In this document: one piece after another, positions 20,282 through 30,200 of the stretch
Position numbering within the stretch: the stretch's first letter is position 1
Layout: each line of letters begins with the position of its first letter
Assembly: GCF_023554995.1 (NCBI RefSeq)
Contig: NZ_JAMJPK010000003.1
Location: 248,001 to 312,000 of the forward strand
Direction of reading: 5' to 3'
DNA from: Halomonas gemina
GTDB lineage: Bacteria; Pseudomonadota; Gammaproteobacteria; Pseudomonadales; Halomonadaceae
DNA: 64,000 bases
Notes under the pieces: generated by a model
Told to the model about the DNA's origin: nothing
The model's input: the letters and a program-made list of their open reading frames with translations, nothing else
The model's database searches: none
Program-made: the position numbers and the translations under genes

Positions 20282-22363
20282 TCAGGCGGCGTCCAGGAAG
20301 GGCGTGAGCTGGCCCGTGTGGGTCAGGGCAAGGCGGTGCATGGCGCGGGTGCAGGCCACGTAGAGCAGGTTGCGCTCCATATCGGTGGCGTAGTTGCCGG
20401 CCGTGACCTCGGGCACGATGACCCGGTCAAACTCCAGCCCCTTGGCCATGTGGGCGGTGCAGACGACAATGCCCTGGCCGAAGGCGGTGCTCTTCTCGCC
20501 GAGCAGCTGCAACCTTTCGAATTCACCATGTTCGCCGCCATCGAGGGCCTCGAAGACCCGCTTCGCCTGCTTCTGGGTCTTGCAGACGATCCCCAGGGTG
20601 TTGTGCTCGGAGGCGGCGAAGTCGCGGGCCAGCTCGCCGATGGTGGCGAGCTCCGCCTTGCGGGTACGGGCCTGGATCACCGCAGGCTCCTCGCCGTGGC
20701 GCTCGATCGCCTCGAGATCGGGATTGGGCGAGATACGCTGGGCGAAGCGGGTGATCTGAAGGCTCGAGCGATAGCTCTTGTTGAGGGTCACGCAGGAGGA
20801 CTGGCGCAGCACCCGACGGATCTCCTCGGCCTTGGAGGCGCTGTAGGGGTTCACCGACTGGAAGGCGTCGCCGAGGATGGTCTTCTTGCACGAGAAGAGC
20901 CGGCCGATCACCGCGTACTGCACGGGGGTGTAGTCCTGCATCTCGTCGATCAGCAGGTGCTTGACGTCGCGCCAGCGCGAGCGGACGCCCTCCAGGCGCA
21001 TCTTCAGGTAGATCAGCGGGAAGACATCGGCGTACTCGAGCCGCCCCCGCGAGGCGGTCCTGAAGAGCTCGGGCCGACCCAGCCAGTCGTAGAAGCCCTT
21101 GTAGGTCTCGCGCAGGGTCGCCTGCCTGAGCATGGTCTTGACGGCCGCCTTGAGCTGCTTGCGCTCCTCGGGCTCGAGGTCGTAGTTGTACTGGTTGCCG
21201 ATCTTGCGCTCGATCTCCCAGCTCACCTGCTTCAGCCGTTCATTGGTGGGCAGGTGACGATGCTTGCGGAAGACCTCCTCGAGCAGCCAGGCGGGCACCA
21301 GCCGCCGGGCAATCCACAGGTCCTCGGCGGCGAAGCGATTGGCCTCCACGTGGGCGGCGTAGCGGTCGAGCTCGGTCAGGAATTCCGGCGAGGCCTTGTA
21401 GCGCAGCCGCGCCTTCATCGCCTCGTCGTCCTTCTCGAGCAGCACCGTGGTCTGCTCGAAGAAGCTCTCGAAGCGGTACTGTCCTTCGAGCAGCTCATCG
21501 GCCAGCTCCTCCATGCCGACCTGATTGACCGTCTCCTCGCCGAGCTCCGGCAGCACGTTGGCGATGTAGTCGGAGAACACCCGGTTGGGCGAGATGATCA
21601 GGATGTCCTCGGAGCTGAGGCTGTCCTTGAAGCGATAGAGCAGAAAGGCGATGCGGTGCAGGGCGATGGAGGTCTTGCCGGAGCCGGCTACCCCCTGGAT
21701 GACCAGCGCCTGGGCCTCGTCGTTGCGGATGATGGCGTTCTGGTCGCGCTGGATGGTGGCGACGATGTTCTTCATGCCCTCGTCGGAGGCGCGGGCGAGC
21801 TCCTCCTGGAGCACCTCATCGACCACGTGCACCGCGCTGTCGATCATCAGTTCGATCTCGCCGCCCTTGATGCGGAACTGCCGCTTCAGGGAGATCTCGC
21901 CGGCCACCGGGCCCTCGGGGCTCTCGTAGGTCGCGGGGCCGGTCTCGTAGTCGTAGAACAGCGAGGCGATGGGCGCGCGCCAGTCGTGGACGCGGCTCAC
22001 TCCGGCGAGATCATCGTGGAAGTGGTGGATGCCGATGTAGACCGGCTCGGCCTTGCCCCCCCGGGCGAAGTCGAAGCGCCCGAAATAGGGGGAACTCCGC
22101 AGCTTCTCGAGCTTGTGGCGCCGGGCCAGGGCATTGTCGCCGGTCATCACCGCCTGCTCGATCGACTCCCGCGCCGAGATCTTCTCGATGTGATCCATCT
22201 CGTCGCGGCTCGTCCAGAGGTACTCCTTCTGGGCCTGGATATCCTCGGCATAGGCCGCCAGGCGCACCTCGAGCTCCGCCAGGTTGGCCTCGATGCGCTC
22301 CAGGGTATGATCGAGCTGCCGCCTTTCGGTTTCTCGTTCGGGGGTATCGGCGTTCTGATTCAT
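20282..22363 (-). CDS. HelD-like superfamily 1 helicase/ATPase
   Basis: The 693-residue protein has an N-terminal coiled coil (about 12-60) and then UvrD-type motifs: Walker A IQGVAGSGKTSIALHR, motif II LLIDEMQDYTPVQY, motif III ILGDAFQSVNP, motif V TAHMAKGLEFDRVIVPE and motif VI LLYVACTRAMHRLAL. The coiled coil followed by DWRAPIASLFYDYE resembles HelD, which in Gram-positive bacteria strips RNA polymerase from stalled complexes. That function here is inferred; a DNA helicase IV-like repair role is the alternative. It has no obvious operon partners. Confidence 0.85.
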   Translation of the reverse strand: MNQNADTPERETERRQLDHTLERIEANLAELEVRLAAYAEDIQAQKEYLWTSRDEMDHIEKISARESIEQAVMTGDNALARRHKLEKLRSSPYFGRFDFARGGKAEPVYIGIHHFHDDLAGVSRVHDWRAPIASLFYDYETGPATYESPEGPVAGEISLKRQFRIKGGEIELMIDSAVHVVDEVLQEELARASDEGMKNIVATIQRDQNAIIRNDEAQALVIQGVAGSGKTSIALHRIAFLLYRFKDSLSSEDILIISPNRVFSDYIANVLPELGEETVNQVGMEELADELLEGQYRFESFFEQTTVLLEKDDEAMKARLRYKASPEFLTELDRYAAHVEANRFAAEDLWIARRLVPAWLLEEVFRKHRHLPTNERLKQVSWEIERKIGNQYNYDLEPEERKQLKAAVKTMLRQATLRETYKGFYDWLGRPELFRTASRGRLEYADVFPLIYLKMRLEGVRSRWRDVKHLLIDEMQDYTPVQYAVIGRLFSCKKTILGDAFQSVNPYSASKAEEIRRVLRQSSCVTLNKSYRSSLQITRFAQRISPNPDLEAIERHGEEPAVIQARTRKAELATIGELARDFAASEHNTLGIVCKTQKQAKRVFEALDGGEHGEFERLQLLGEKSTAFGQGIVVCTAHMAKGLEFDRVIVPEVTAGNYATDMERNLLYVACTRAMHRLALTHTGQLTPFLDAA

Positions 22364-22597
22364 CGTGGTCCGTTCAGGTCAGAAATCGGGAAGGGAGGGG
22401 ACACAGCTTTCAGGTAAGCGTCGTCCTGCCGGCATCCGGGTGCGAGATGATCGCGAAGGTACGTCGTCTCGCCACCCCCTGCGGCAGAGAGGTGGCCGTC
22501 TTGGGTATTGCGCTTGATGACATGCTTGACCTGATGGGAACGCGAATCGGCTGTCTCTGAACAACATGCTTCGAACAACACGGCAACCGACGTGTTG

Positions 22598-22909
22598 CTA
22601 ATCCCAGGCGGACTCCCTGGCCGAGGCCGACGCCCGCGCGGCGAGCACCGGGTCATGGTGGCGCCAGAACACCGAGCGGATTCCCGGTCCGGCGCCTGAA
22701 AGCAGCGCGGCATCGATGGGGTTGAGGGCCTGGTCGGCCTCGAGCGTCATATCCGACAGGGTACGATGCCCGGATACCCGCTGCCCCATGAACAGCAGGT
22801 CGTAGTCCACGCAGTCATCCTGTTCGGGACGCTGCTGGTCGATGCTGACGTAGCCCTGCTCCAGCAGCTGCTGGACGCGCGACGATGACGAGTGATCGAG
22901 AGTGCTCAA
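22598..22909 (-). CDS. Small hypothetical protein (103 aa)
   Basis: I do not recognise this protein. It is soluble-looking, with no signal peptide or membrane helix, an acidic N-terminal half (DQQRPEQDDCVDYDLLFMG) and an Ala/Arg-rich end. It starts three bases after the stop of the next small gene upstream, so the pair is probably co-transcribed. Codon use looks like that of its neighbours. Only the tight pairing and open frame support it as a gene. Confidence 0.5.
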   Translation of the reverse strand: MSTLDHSSSSRVQQLLEQGYVSIDQQRPEQDDCVDYDLLFMGQRVSGHRTLSDMTLEADQALNPIDAALLSGAGPGIRSVFWRHHDPVLAARASASARESAWD

Positions 22910-22912
22910 GGA

Positions 22913-23146
22913 TCATGCCTCCTGGAAATGCCAGGCACGAACGCCTCGCACCAGGGCCCGATGGGTTCGACTCAGGAAACGCCCCCGCTCGAAGGAGGCC
23001 GACGTCACGCCGACGTCGTGCATGTCCTGGTAGATCACCAGCAGGCTCGTGTGCGAATCGACTGGCAGGTAGTGGTGGACGCTGATCCAGCCATCCGCGG
23101 AGGAGAGCTCACCAACGTCGGGAAGAAAGGCACTTTGGCCGCTCAT
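22913..23146 (-). CDS. Small hypothetical protein (77 aa)
   Basis: This is an unrecognised 77-residue protein. ATG 23146 has AGAGGGAAC in ribosome-binding position, so I prefer it to the longer reading. The middle part (WISVHHYLPVDSHTSLLVIYQ) looks like a beta-rich core, and the end is basic (RGRFLSRTHRALVRG). It is followed after 3 bp by the 22598-22909 gene; the two form a small unknown operon. Confidence 0.5.
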   Translation of the reverse strand: MSGQSAFLPDVGELSSADGWISVHHYLPVDSHTSLLVIYQDMHDVGVTSASFERGRFLSRTHRALVRGVRAWHFQEA

Positions 23147-23446
23147 TGCTGTTCCCTCTCTCGACCCGCGATTCATGCAAACCGAGAGTTGGGCAAACCT
23201 AGGGGTCGACATCATGTGTAATGCCGACGCACAGGATGCAGCTGAGGGAAGCGCGCTAGGGTGGACTGAGAAAGGTGTCGTTGAGTAACTGAGTCAACGG
23301 ATTGCGCCTCTTGCAGTTACCAGCGACCTCGGCAAAGGTATCTGGATGGTCAGGTAAGCAAGCACTTACGATAACAAATCCCTGAACGCCTGTTCAAGTG
23401 AAGAGGCATGGCCAGGCTGTACCTCGTCGAGCCACTGACGTCGCCC
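23147..23446. other. Intergenic region without recognised gene
   Basis: This 300-bp stretch separates the unknown gene pair from the second DksA-like gene. It is less GC-rich in its middle and should hold the promoter of the small pair. I see no RNA gene, clear terminator or repeat. Confidence 0.5.
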
Positions 23447-23788
23447 TCACTCGGCACAATCGATGCACTTCAGCACGGTGGGATCCCACTCCAGGCGTTT
23501 GGCGGCGATCCATTCACCGCACTCGACACACTCCCCGAACGTTTCCCGGTCCAGGCGAGCCAAGGCCGCATCGATGCGCCGGATTGCCAGCTGGCGGCGA
23601 TCCTCCTCGGCCTTGGCCATGGCCTGGCCCTGAAGGGCATCCATGCGCGACAGGCGGCCCACTGACTGCTGGTCCAGCATCACCGTGGCGCGGCTCTCCT
23701 TGCTCTCGAAGCTCTGATCGATCAGCAGGGCCTTGGCGTCCTCCAGCTGACGGGTGATCTTCTCGATATCGAGTTCTGGATGATTCAT
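23447..23788 (-). CDS. DksA/TraR-type zinc-finger protein, copy 2
   Basis: This 113-residue paralogue of the protein at 16490-16831 has the same length, the same start MNHPELD and the same C-terminal C4 finger (CVECGEW and CIDCAE). The middle LDQQSVGRLSRMDALQGQAMAKAE is nearly invariant, whereas the N-terminal helix differs (EKITRQLEDAKALL). It probably binds zinc and may act on RNA polymerase. Two such proteins within 7 kb suggest specialised versions. Confidence 0.85.
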   Translation of the reverse strand: MNHPELDIEKITRQLEDAKALLIDQSFESKESRATVMLDQQSVGRLSRMDALQGQAMAKAEEDRRQLAIRRIDAALARLDRETFGECVECGEWIAAKRLEWDPTVLKCIDCAE

Positions 23789-23914
23789 CCCTTACCCTCC
23801 ACGCTCAGCGGACCAAGGAGGCCGGCAGATACGACCCAGCGGCGATCAACCGACCGAAGCGTTCAACATAGCCGCTTTGCCCAGGAGTTTATAGCGCCGG
23901 CCTCAGTCAGAGAG

Positions 23915-24382
23915 TTACGCGAAGACCTGGGTCCATTCATCGCGCTTGGCGAGGAAGCCGCGGGCGATCTCCTTGGCACCCTCGAGGCTGTGGCTGGCCG
24001 CCCAGCCGCACTGCATCTCGTTGCAGGCCGGCACCTCGGTGGCCTCGAGCACGTCCTTCAGGGTGCCTTCCAGCAGGTCGAGCACGCCCTCGTAGTCGTC
24101 ATGGTTGATCATCGCCACGTAGAAGCCGGTCTGGCAGCCCATGGGGCTGATATCGACCACCTTGTCGGAGTGGTTGCGCGACATCTCCGCCATCAGGTGC
24201 TCCAGGGAGTGCAGGCCGGGCATCTCCATGTGCGCCTGGTTGGGCTGGCAGATGCGCATGTCGTACTTGTGGATGGTGTCGCCGTTCTCACCGGTCTTGA
24301 TGTCGGCCAGGCGCACGTAGGGCGCCTTCACCTGGGTGTGATCGAGGTTGAAGCTCTCGACGTTCATCTTCTGATCGGTCAT
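23915..24382 (-). CDS. luxS: S-ribosylhomocysteine lyase LuxS
   Basis: LuxS converts S-ribosylhomocysteine to homocysteine and DPD, the AI-2 precursor. The 155-residue protein has the metal-binding HSLEH motif, the catalytic Cys in [11 protein letters not shown] and the third metal ligand in [13 protein letters not shown]; length is near the usual 155-170. It is downstream of metK and an ABM-domain gene in the same direction, so a methyl-cycle operon is plausible. No lsr genes were seen, which makes a metabolic rather than signalling role as likely. Confidence 0.97.
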   Translation of the reverse strand: MTDQKMNVESFNLDHTQVKAPYVRLADIKTGENGDTIHKYDMRICQPNQAHMEMPGLHSLEHLMAEMSRNHSDKVVDISPMGCQTGFYVAMINHDDYEGVLDLLEGTLKDVLEATEVPACNEMQCGWAASHSLEGAKEIARGFLAKRDEWTQVFA

Positions 24383-24445
24383 GGGGATCTCCTGTACGAA
24401 ATGGTGGGCACGGGGCGGCTTTGCCCGTACCGATGGTGATGGAAT

Positions 24446-24793
24446 TCAGAGTTCCGGGGCGTCGTAGTCGTGGGGCTCGTCGGTGTAGACGCAGACATTG
24501 GCATGATCCACATCACCCTCGTCGGCCTCGACCTGGGCCGCGAAGAACGCCTTGATCTCTTGCCGGTTGCAGTGCGCCTCGAAGGCTTCACGGCTGGCCC
24601 AGATCTCGTGGAAGACGATGGGATAGCTGGCGCCCTGGGCATTGGGGTGATCGATATGCCGGGTCACGGTGTAGCGGATACAGCCATCCTCGCGGTGGGC
24701 GTTGGGCTCGAGCGCCTGCAGGGCCTTGAACACGGCCTCCTCGCGGCCGGGCTTGGGCTTGAAGTTGGCGATGCAGTAGAGCTTCTTTGACAT
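24446..24793 (-). CDS. Antibiotic biosynthesis monooxygenase (ABM) domain protein, LsrG/YgiN-like
   Basis: The 115-residue protein is a small ABM-fold protein: the N-terminal LYCIANFKPKPGREEAVFKALQ, CIRYTVTRHIDHP, IVFHEIWASREAFEAHC and IKAFFAAQV are the expected strands and helix. Members include YgiN quinol monooxygenase and the AI-2 isomerase LsrG. Its position between metK and luxS hints at a link with DPD/AI-2 or the methyl cycle, but this is inference from neighbours. A 23-bp gap separates it from metK. Confidence 0.82.
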   Translation of the reverse strand: MSKKLYCIANFKPKPGREEAVFKALQALEPNAHREDGCIRYTVTRHIDHPNAQGASYPIVFHEIWASREAFEAHCNRQEIKAFFAAQVEADEGDVDHANVCVYTDEPHDYDAPEL

Positions 24794-24816
24794 GCTGTCT
24801 CTCCGTGTCGTCGGGG

Positions 24817-26037
24817 TCAGAGCCTGGCGGCGTCGCGTAACGCGGCGGCCTTGTCGGTGGCCTCCCAGGGGAAGGCGGTGAAGGTCTCGGTATGCTCCTG
24901 GCCCTGGGTGTCGGTCCAGGTGTAGGAGGCCTCGAAGGGCTCACGACCGAAGTGGCCATAGGCCGCCGTCAGCCGGTACATGGGATGCAGCAGGTCGAGC
25001 ATGCGGGTGATGGCGTTGGGCCGCAGGTCGAAGTGCTCGCGCACCAGCTCGATGATGCGCGCGTCGTCCACCCGGCCGGTGCCGAAGGTGTTGACGGCGA
25101 CCGAGGTGGGCTCGGCCACGCCGATGGCGTAGGAGACCTGGATCTCGCACTTGTCGGCCAGGCCGGCGGCGACCAGGTTCTTGGCCACGTAGCGGCCGGC
25201 ATAGGCGGCGCTGCGGTCGACCTTGGAGGGGTCCTTGCCGGAGAAGGCGCCGCCGCCGTGGCGGGCGGTGCCGCCGTAGGTGTCGACGATGATCTTGCGC
25301 CCGGTGAGGCCACAGTCGCCCACCGGGCCACCGATCACGAACTTGCCGGTGGGGTTGATGTGGTACTTGGTCTCGGCCGAGAGCCACTCGGCGGGGATCA
25401 CCTGCTCGATGATCTCGCGCTTGACCATCTTGCGCAGCTCATCCGGGTCGATCTCCGGGTCGTGCTGGGTGGAGAGCACGATGGCGTCCACCGCACAGGG
25501 CTGGCCCGCCGCATCGTAGCGGAAGGTGATCTGGCTCTTGGCATCCGGGCGCAGCCAGGGCAGCAGGCCGTGCTTGCGCAGCTCGGCCTGGCGCTCCACC
25601 AGGCGGTGGGCGTAATGGATCGGCGCCGGCATGTAGGAGTCGGTCTCGTTGGTGGCGTAGCCGAACATCAGCCCCTGGTCGCCGGCGCCCTGGTCCTCGG
25701 GCTTGCTGCGGTCGACGCCCTGGGCGATGTCCACGCTCTGCTTGCCGATCAGGTTGAGCACGCCGCAGGTCTCGCCGTCGAAGCCGACGTCCGAGGAGGT
25801 GTAGCCGATACCGGTGATCACCTCGCGCACGATGGCCTCGAGGTCGACCCAGGCCGAGGTGGTGATCTCGCCGGCGACGATCGCCACGCCGGTCTTGACC
25901 AGGGTCTCGCAGGCCACCCGGGCCTGCTTGTCGCGGGCGATGATGGCGTCGAGCACCGCATCGGAGATCTGGTCGGCGATCTTGTCCGGATGCCCTTCGG
26001 ACACGGACTCGGAGGTGAACAGGGAGTAGTCGCTCAT
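24817..26037 (-). CDS. metK: S-adenosylmethionine synthetase
   Basis: MetK makes SAM from methionine and ATP. The 406-residue protein has [23 protein letters not shown]-type N-terminus, the loop [12 protein letters not shown], the P-loop-like [19 protein letters not shown] and the DNPTGKF-like [21 protein letters not shown] lies before ATG 26037, so the ribosome binding site is weak. It is the second gene after cfa, whose stop is 38 bp upstream. I found no SAM riboswitch in the short spacer. Confidence 0.98.
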   Translation of the reverse strand: MSDYSLFTSESVSEGHPDKIADQISDAVLDAIIARDKQARVACETLVKTGVAIVAGEITTSAWVDLEAIVREVITGIGYTSSDVGFDGETCGVLNLIGKQSVDIAQGVDRSKPEDQGAGDQGLMFGYATNETDSYMPAPIHYAHRLVERQAELRKHGLLPWLRPDAKSQITFRYDAAGQPCAVDAIVLSTQHDPEIDPDELRKMVKREIIEQVIPAEWLSAETKYHINPTGKFVIGGPVGDCGLTGRKIIVDTYGGTARHGGGAFSGKDPSKVDRSAAYAGRYVAKNLVAAGLADKCEIQVSYAIGVAEPTSVAVNTFGTGRVDDARIIELVREHFDLRPNAITRMLDLLHPMYRLTAAYGHFGREPFEASYTWTDTQGQEHTETFTAFPWEATDKAAALRDAARL

Positions 26038-26075
26038 CGGGAATTCCAGGTGAGTGAGTGGTGGTGAATCGATTG

Positions 26076-27254
26076 TCAGCTGACGCGATGATAGCCGCCG
26101 AGCACGCCCTTCTTGCTGAGTACGAACTGCCACAGCTGGATGTCGCGGGCGCGAAAGGCGCCGGCACAGCTCAGCAGGTAATAGCGCCACATGCGATAGA
26201 AGCGCTCACCGTAGGCCTCGGCAAACTGCGGCCAGGCCGCCTCGAAGTTGGCGTGCCAGGCCATCAGGGTCTTGTCGTAGTCGGCGCCGAAGTTGTGCAG
26301 GTCCTCGACCACGAAAAGCTCCTCGGCGGCATCGGTAACGTGCCCCAGGGCCGGCAGCTCGCCGTTGGGGAAGATGTACTTGTCGATCCAGGGGTCCGGC
26401 GAGGTATCGCGCACGTTCTTGCCGATGGTGTGCAGCAGGAAGAGGCCGTCGTCCTTGAGGCAGCGATTCGCGACCTCCATGTAGGTGCGGTAGTTCTTGC
26501 GACCGACATGCTCGAACATGCCGATGCTGACGATGCGGTCGAACTGCTCGGTCTCGTCGCGATAGTCCTTGAGGCGAAACTCCACCGGCAGGCCCTGCTT
26601 CATCAGCTGCTTGCCATACTCTGTCTGCTCGCGGGAGATGGTCAGGCCCACGCACTCCACGCCGTAGTGCTCGGCGGCATAGGCCATGAAGCTGCCCCAG
26701 CCGCAGCCGATATCGAGCACGCGCATGCCGGGCTCGAGCTCGAGCTTGCGACAGATCAGGTCGAGCTTGGCCTCCTGGGCCTCGGCCAGGGTATCGGCCT
26801 CCTTCCAGTAGCCACAGGTGTAGGTCATGCGCGGGTCGAGCATGGCGGCGTAGAAGTCGTTGCCCAGATCATAGTGGGCCTCGCCCACCTCGAAGGCCCG
26901 CTTGGCGGTCTGCAGGTTGAGCAGTCGGGTGCGCAGGTGATGAAAGATCAGCTTGCGGTGATTGATCTCGTCAGGGAGGCGGGCCCGCAGCAGGTGAAAG
27001 AAGAACTCGTCGAGCCGCTCGGCATCCCAGTCGCCGTTCATGTAGCTCTCGCCCAGGCCCAGGTTGCCGCGGGCCAGGGCCTCATCGATGACGCCATGGG
27101 CATTGAACTTGATGTCCCAGGGGCGGTCACCGTTGATGCGGATGTCCGCTTTTTCCAGCAGCTCAGCGATGAAGCGGTGAGAGGACGAGTTTTCATCGAA
27201 GAAGGCAGAATGGTTGAAGGTGGCACTACTGTCCAATGGTAGATTCCTTGTCAT
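26076..27254 (-). CDS. cfa: Cyclopropane-fatty-acyl-phospholipid synthase
   Basis: Cfa transfers a methylene from SAM to unsaturated phospholipid acyl chains, a membrane adaptation to acid, salt and stationary phase. The 392-residue protein has [16 protein letters not shown], the SAM-binding [30 protein letters not shown] and [13 protein letters not shown], all classical. Length agrees with the family. It precedes metK, ABM and luxS in one direction. GGAGGG lies upstream of the start. Confidence 0.96.
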   Translation of the reverse strand: MTRNLPLDSSATFNHSAFFDENSSSHRFIAELLEKADIRINGDRPWDIKFNAHGVIDEALARGNLGLGESYMNGDWDAERLDEFFFHLLRARLPDEINHRKLIFHHLRTRLLNLQTAKRAFEVGEAHYDLGNDFYAAMLDPRMTYTCGYWKEADTLAEAQEAKLDLICRKLELEPGMRVLDIGCGWGSFMAYAAEHYGVECVGLTISREQTEYGKQLMKQGLPVEFRLKDYRDETEQFDRIVSIGMFEHVGRKNYRTYMEVANRCLKDDGLFLLHTIGKNVRDTSPDPWIDKYIFPNGELPALGHVTDAAEELFVVEDLHNFGADYDKTLMAWHANFEAAWPQFAEAYGERFYRMWRYYLLSCAGAFRARDIQLWQFVLSKKGVLGGYHRVS

Positions 27255-27385
27255 GCCCTCCTGGAAGGAGAGTCGCTGTCATCAGGGTCCTCTGTGTGTA
27301 TGACGTGAAGGAGGCGGTCTCAGGGCGGGGTGATCATCAAGTTGCAGGCTCCTCGTCAATCGACACAAGGTTGTTGGAAAGAAAA

Positions 27386-27419
27386 AAACCGGCACTCACC
27401 AAGGGCGGTGGGCCGGTTT
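27386..27419 (-). terminator. Terminator of sulP-usp
   Basis: On the minus strand AAACCGGC pairs with GCCGGTTT, with an inner CACC/GGTG stem. The T-rich run formed by A7 at 27382-27388 follows. It begins 9 bp after the usp stop. Confidence 0.8.
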
Positions 27420-27427
27420 CGGAAACA

Positions 27428-28282
27428 TCAGCGCAGCAGCAGCACCGGAATGCGCGACTTGCGCAGCATCTCGGTAGTGGTGCTGCCCACCAGCAGGTGG
27501 CGGATGCGCGAGTGGCCGTAGGCCCCCATCACCAGCAGGTCGATGCCCTGCTCGTCCTGGTAGCCGTGCAGCGTCGCCTCCACCTCGCCGGCACGGATGG
27601 CACCCTCGGCCTCGTGGCCGGCGTCGCGCAGGGTCTTGAGCGCCCAGTCGAGCTGGGAGCGATTGTCGCCGGTCTCGGCGCCGACGATCACCACATGCAC
27701 CGAGATGCCGTCGAACAGCGGGCTCTTGGCCAGCATCTCCACGCCCTTGCGGGTGGTCTTGCTGCCATCGAAGGCCAGCATCACCTTCTTTGGAGCCTCG
27801 AAGGATTCTGGCACCATCAGGATCGGCCGGTGCAGGGTGCGTACCACCCGCTCCAGGTTGGAACCCAGGTGGTCACCGTCCTGGTGGGCCATCTCGCCGC
27901 GCTTGCCGATCACCAGCAGGCGAGTCTCGTCCTGCAGTTCCTCGAGGGTCTCCACCAGGGTGCCGTTGCGCTGCCGGATGGCGGGATCATTCACGCCATC
28001 CTCGATGGCGCGTTCCCTGGCGGCCTGGAGCATCAGGCGGCCCTGCTCCTGGGCCACCTTGGCGCGCTGCTCGTCGAGTTGGGAGAGCTCCTCGAGCAGG
28101 CGCTCCCGGGCGCCCGCCCTGAGGTTGCCGGAAAGGTTGCGCTCCTCCGGCGGCACATGGTTGTCGTTCACGTGCAGGAAGGTCAGCGGGGCCCCCAGGG
28201 CCAGGCTGGCCCAGGCGGCGGCGTCGCACACGCCTTCGGAGAACCTGGAGCCGTCGATGGCGGCCATTACCTGTTCTGTCAT
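27428..28282 (-). CDS. Tandem universal stress protein, copy 2, coupled to SulP
   Basis: This 284-residue tandem UspA protein is the close paralogue of the one at 18244-19098. The C-terminal half, with VMLAFDGSKTTRKG and the ATP-binding MGAYGHSRIRHLLVGSTT, is almost identical, whereas the N-terminal domain differs more (NDNHVPPEERNLSGN). Its start is one base from the sulP stop, so it is coupled to that transporter. A strong terminator follows. A regulatory link to SulP is inferred from this arrangement. Confidence 0.92.
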   Translation of the reverse strand: MTEQVMAAIDGSRFSEGVCDAAAWASLALGAPLTFLHVNDNHVPPEERNLSGNLRAGARERLLEELSQLDEQRAKVAQEQGRLMLQAARERAIEDGVNDPAIRQRNGTLVETLEELQDETRLLVIGKRGEMAHQDGDHLGSNLERVVRTLHRPILMVPESFEAPKKVMLAFDGSKTTRKGVEMLAKSPLFDGISVHVVIVGAETGDNRSQLDWALKTLRDAGHEAEGAIRAGEVEATLHGYQDEQGIDLLVMGAYGHSRIRHLLVGSTTTEMLRKSRIPVLLLR

Positions 28283-28283
28283 C

Positions 28284-29774
28284 TCAGTGACCTCCCATCA
28301 GTTTCTCGACGGCTTCGGGGTCGTCATGCACCGCATAGCGGTCGACGATAGTGGCACTCGCCTCGTTGAGGCCGATCATCTCCACCTCGGTGCCCTCGCG
28401 GCGGAACTTGATCACGATGCGGTCCAGCGCCTGGACGGCGGTGATGTCCCAGAAGTGGGCACGCGAGAGGTCGATGGTCACCTTCTCCACCGTCTCCTTG
28501 AAGTCGAAGGCCTCGCCGAAGCGCTCCGAGGAGGCGAAGAACACCTGACCCACTACCTTGTAGATGCGTCGGCTGCCCTCATCGGCCTCCTCGCTGCCGA
28601 TGTAGAGGATGTTGCCCACCTTGTTGGCGAAGTTCATGGCGGCCAGCAGCACGCCGACGAAGACGCCGATGGCCAGGTTGTGGGTCGCCACCACCACCAC
28701 CACGGTGGCCACCATCACCATGTTGGTGCTCATGGGGTGCTTCTTGAGATCCTTAATCGAGCTCCAGCTGAAGGTACCGATGGCTACCATGATCATCACC
28801 GCGACGAGCGCTGCCATGGGAATCTGCGAGACCCAGTCGGCCAGGAACACCACCATCAGCAGCAGCACCACGCCGGCGATCAGCGAGGACATGCGACGGC
28901 GACCACCTGACTTGATGTTGATCACCGACTGGCCAATCATCGCGCAGCCCGCCATGCCGCCGATCAGGCCGGCGCCGATGTTGGCGAGGCCCTGCCCCTT
29001 GCACTCGCGGTTCTTGTCGCTCCTGGTATCGGTCAGGTCATCGATGATGGTGGCGGTCATCATCGACTCCAGCAGGCCCACCACGGTCAGCATCAGCGCG
29101 GTGGGGAAGATGATCATCAACGTCTCGAGGTTGAGCGGCACCTCGGGCCACAGGAAGACCGGCAGGCTATCGGGCAGCTCGCCCATGTCGCCGACGCTGC
29201 GAATCTCCATCCCGGTAAACATGTAGACGGCGGTGAGCACCACGATGCAGATCAGGGGCGAGGGGATCGACTTGCCGATCACCGGCACCAGGGGGAAGCC
29301 ATAGATGATCGCCAGGCCGGCCAGGGTCATGGCGTAGACATGCCAGGTGACCCCCGTCAATTCCGGCAGCTGAGCCATGAAGATCAGGATCGCCAGGGCA
29401 TTGACGAAGCCGGTCACCACCGAGCGCGAGACGAAGCGCATCAGCTCGGCGAGCCGCAGGTACCCCGCCAGGATCTGCAGCACCCCGGTGAGCAGGGTGG
29501 CCGCCAGCAGGTACTCCAGGCCGTGCTCCTTGACCAGCAGGACCATCAGCAGCGCCATGGCGCCGGTGGCACCGGAGATCATCCCGGAACGGCCGCCGGT
29601 GAAGGCGATGATCACGCAGATGGCGAAGGAGGCGTAGAGGCCCACCTTGGGGTCGACCCCGGCGATGATGGAGAAGGCGATGGCCTCGGGAATCAACGCC
29701 AGGGCGACGACGATGCCCGCGAGGGAGTCGCCCTTGAGGTTGGAGAACCAACTCAGTTTCATTTTTTCGTACAT
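28284..29774 (-). CDS. SulP-family anion transporter with STAS domain
   Basis: The 496-residue protein is a SulP transporter for an anion such as sulfate or bicarbonate. An N-terminal membrane domain (about 15-390) has the conserved [19 protein letters not shown] and the [20 protein letters not shown] block. A cytoplasmic STAS domain follows (about 400-490, [20 protein letters not shown]). No clear ribosome binding site precedes ATG 29774; a Met four codons in is an alternative. It is tightly coupled to a downstream Usp, similar to SulP-Usp pairings in other bacteria. The anion is not determinable here. Confidence 0.92.
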   Translation of the reverse strand: MYEKMKLSWFSNLKGDSLAGIVVALALIPEAIAFSIIAGVDPKVGLYASFAICVIIAFTGGRSGMISGATGAMALLMVLLVKEHGLEYLLAATLLTGVLQILAGYLRLAELMRFVSRSVVTGFVNALAILIFMAQLPELTGVTWHVYAMTLAGLAIIYGFPLVPVIGKSIPSPLICIVVLTAVYMFTGMEIRSVGDMGELPDSLPVFLWPEVPLNLETLMIIFPTALMLTVVGLLESMMTATIIDDLTDTRSDKNRECKGQGLANIGAGLIGGMAGCAMIGQSVINIKSGGRRRMSSLIAGVVLLLMVVFLADWVSQIPMAALVAVMIMVAIGTFSWSSIKDLKKHPMSTNMVMVATVVVVVATHNLAIGVFVGVLLAAMNFANKVGNILYIGSEEADEGSRRIYKVVGQVFFASSERFGEAFDFKETVEKVTIDLSRAHFWDITAVQALDRIVIKFRREGTEVEMIGLNEASATIVDRYAVHDDPEAVEKLMGGH

Positions 29775-30200
29775 GCTGGGGTCCAGTCAGGGGGTGATGG
29801 ATGGGCCGTGAGGCGTCGTGATCCTGTCGTGCACATGCCCTTCCCGACACCCCGGTTGGGTGCTGTCGCCGATGGCAAGTCCGGGTAAGGGCGGAAATCA
29901 CAAGCAAGGTGGCGCACGGGGCGCCGGGACATCACGATGATGTCGAGCGATGACGCGCCGATGACGGTGGCATCGCCGGGGAATAGGGGGGGGTGCGCTA
30001 GGGCGGCGTGGCCAGCCCTGCCAGGGGAGTCATCATGTTCTGCTGGTTCCCTTGCGGTGCATCAAGGATGCGCTATCAGACGAAAGTCCAACGGGCACGT
30101 GCGACAAGAGCGACGGATTCTAGCAGAACATATGCTGCAGTGCATTCCTGGGCGGGAATGGCAAGGGATGCCACGACCGGCTGGCCGTGGCAGGGCGGGA
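29775..30200. other. Non-coding 426-bp gap
   Basis: The gap separates the sulP promoter side from the end of the slipin gene. Apart from the hairpin listed at 30169-30192 I see no conserved gene in either strand, and short open frames here lack ribosome binding sites and family motifs. Confidence 0.5.
30169..30192 (-). terminator. Hairpin after the nfeD-slipin operon
   Basis: A 7-bp TGCCACG/CGTGGCA stem with partial inner pairing lies 9 bp downstream of the slipin stop. There is no T run, so the call is tentative. Confidence 0.4.

Noticed and set aside
26038-27427. SAM or SAH riboswitch before cfa or metK
   Set aside because: The spacers are short and show no conserved riboswitch core.
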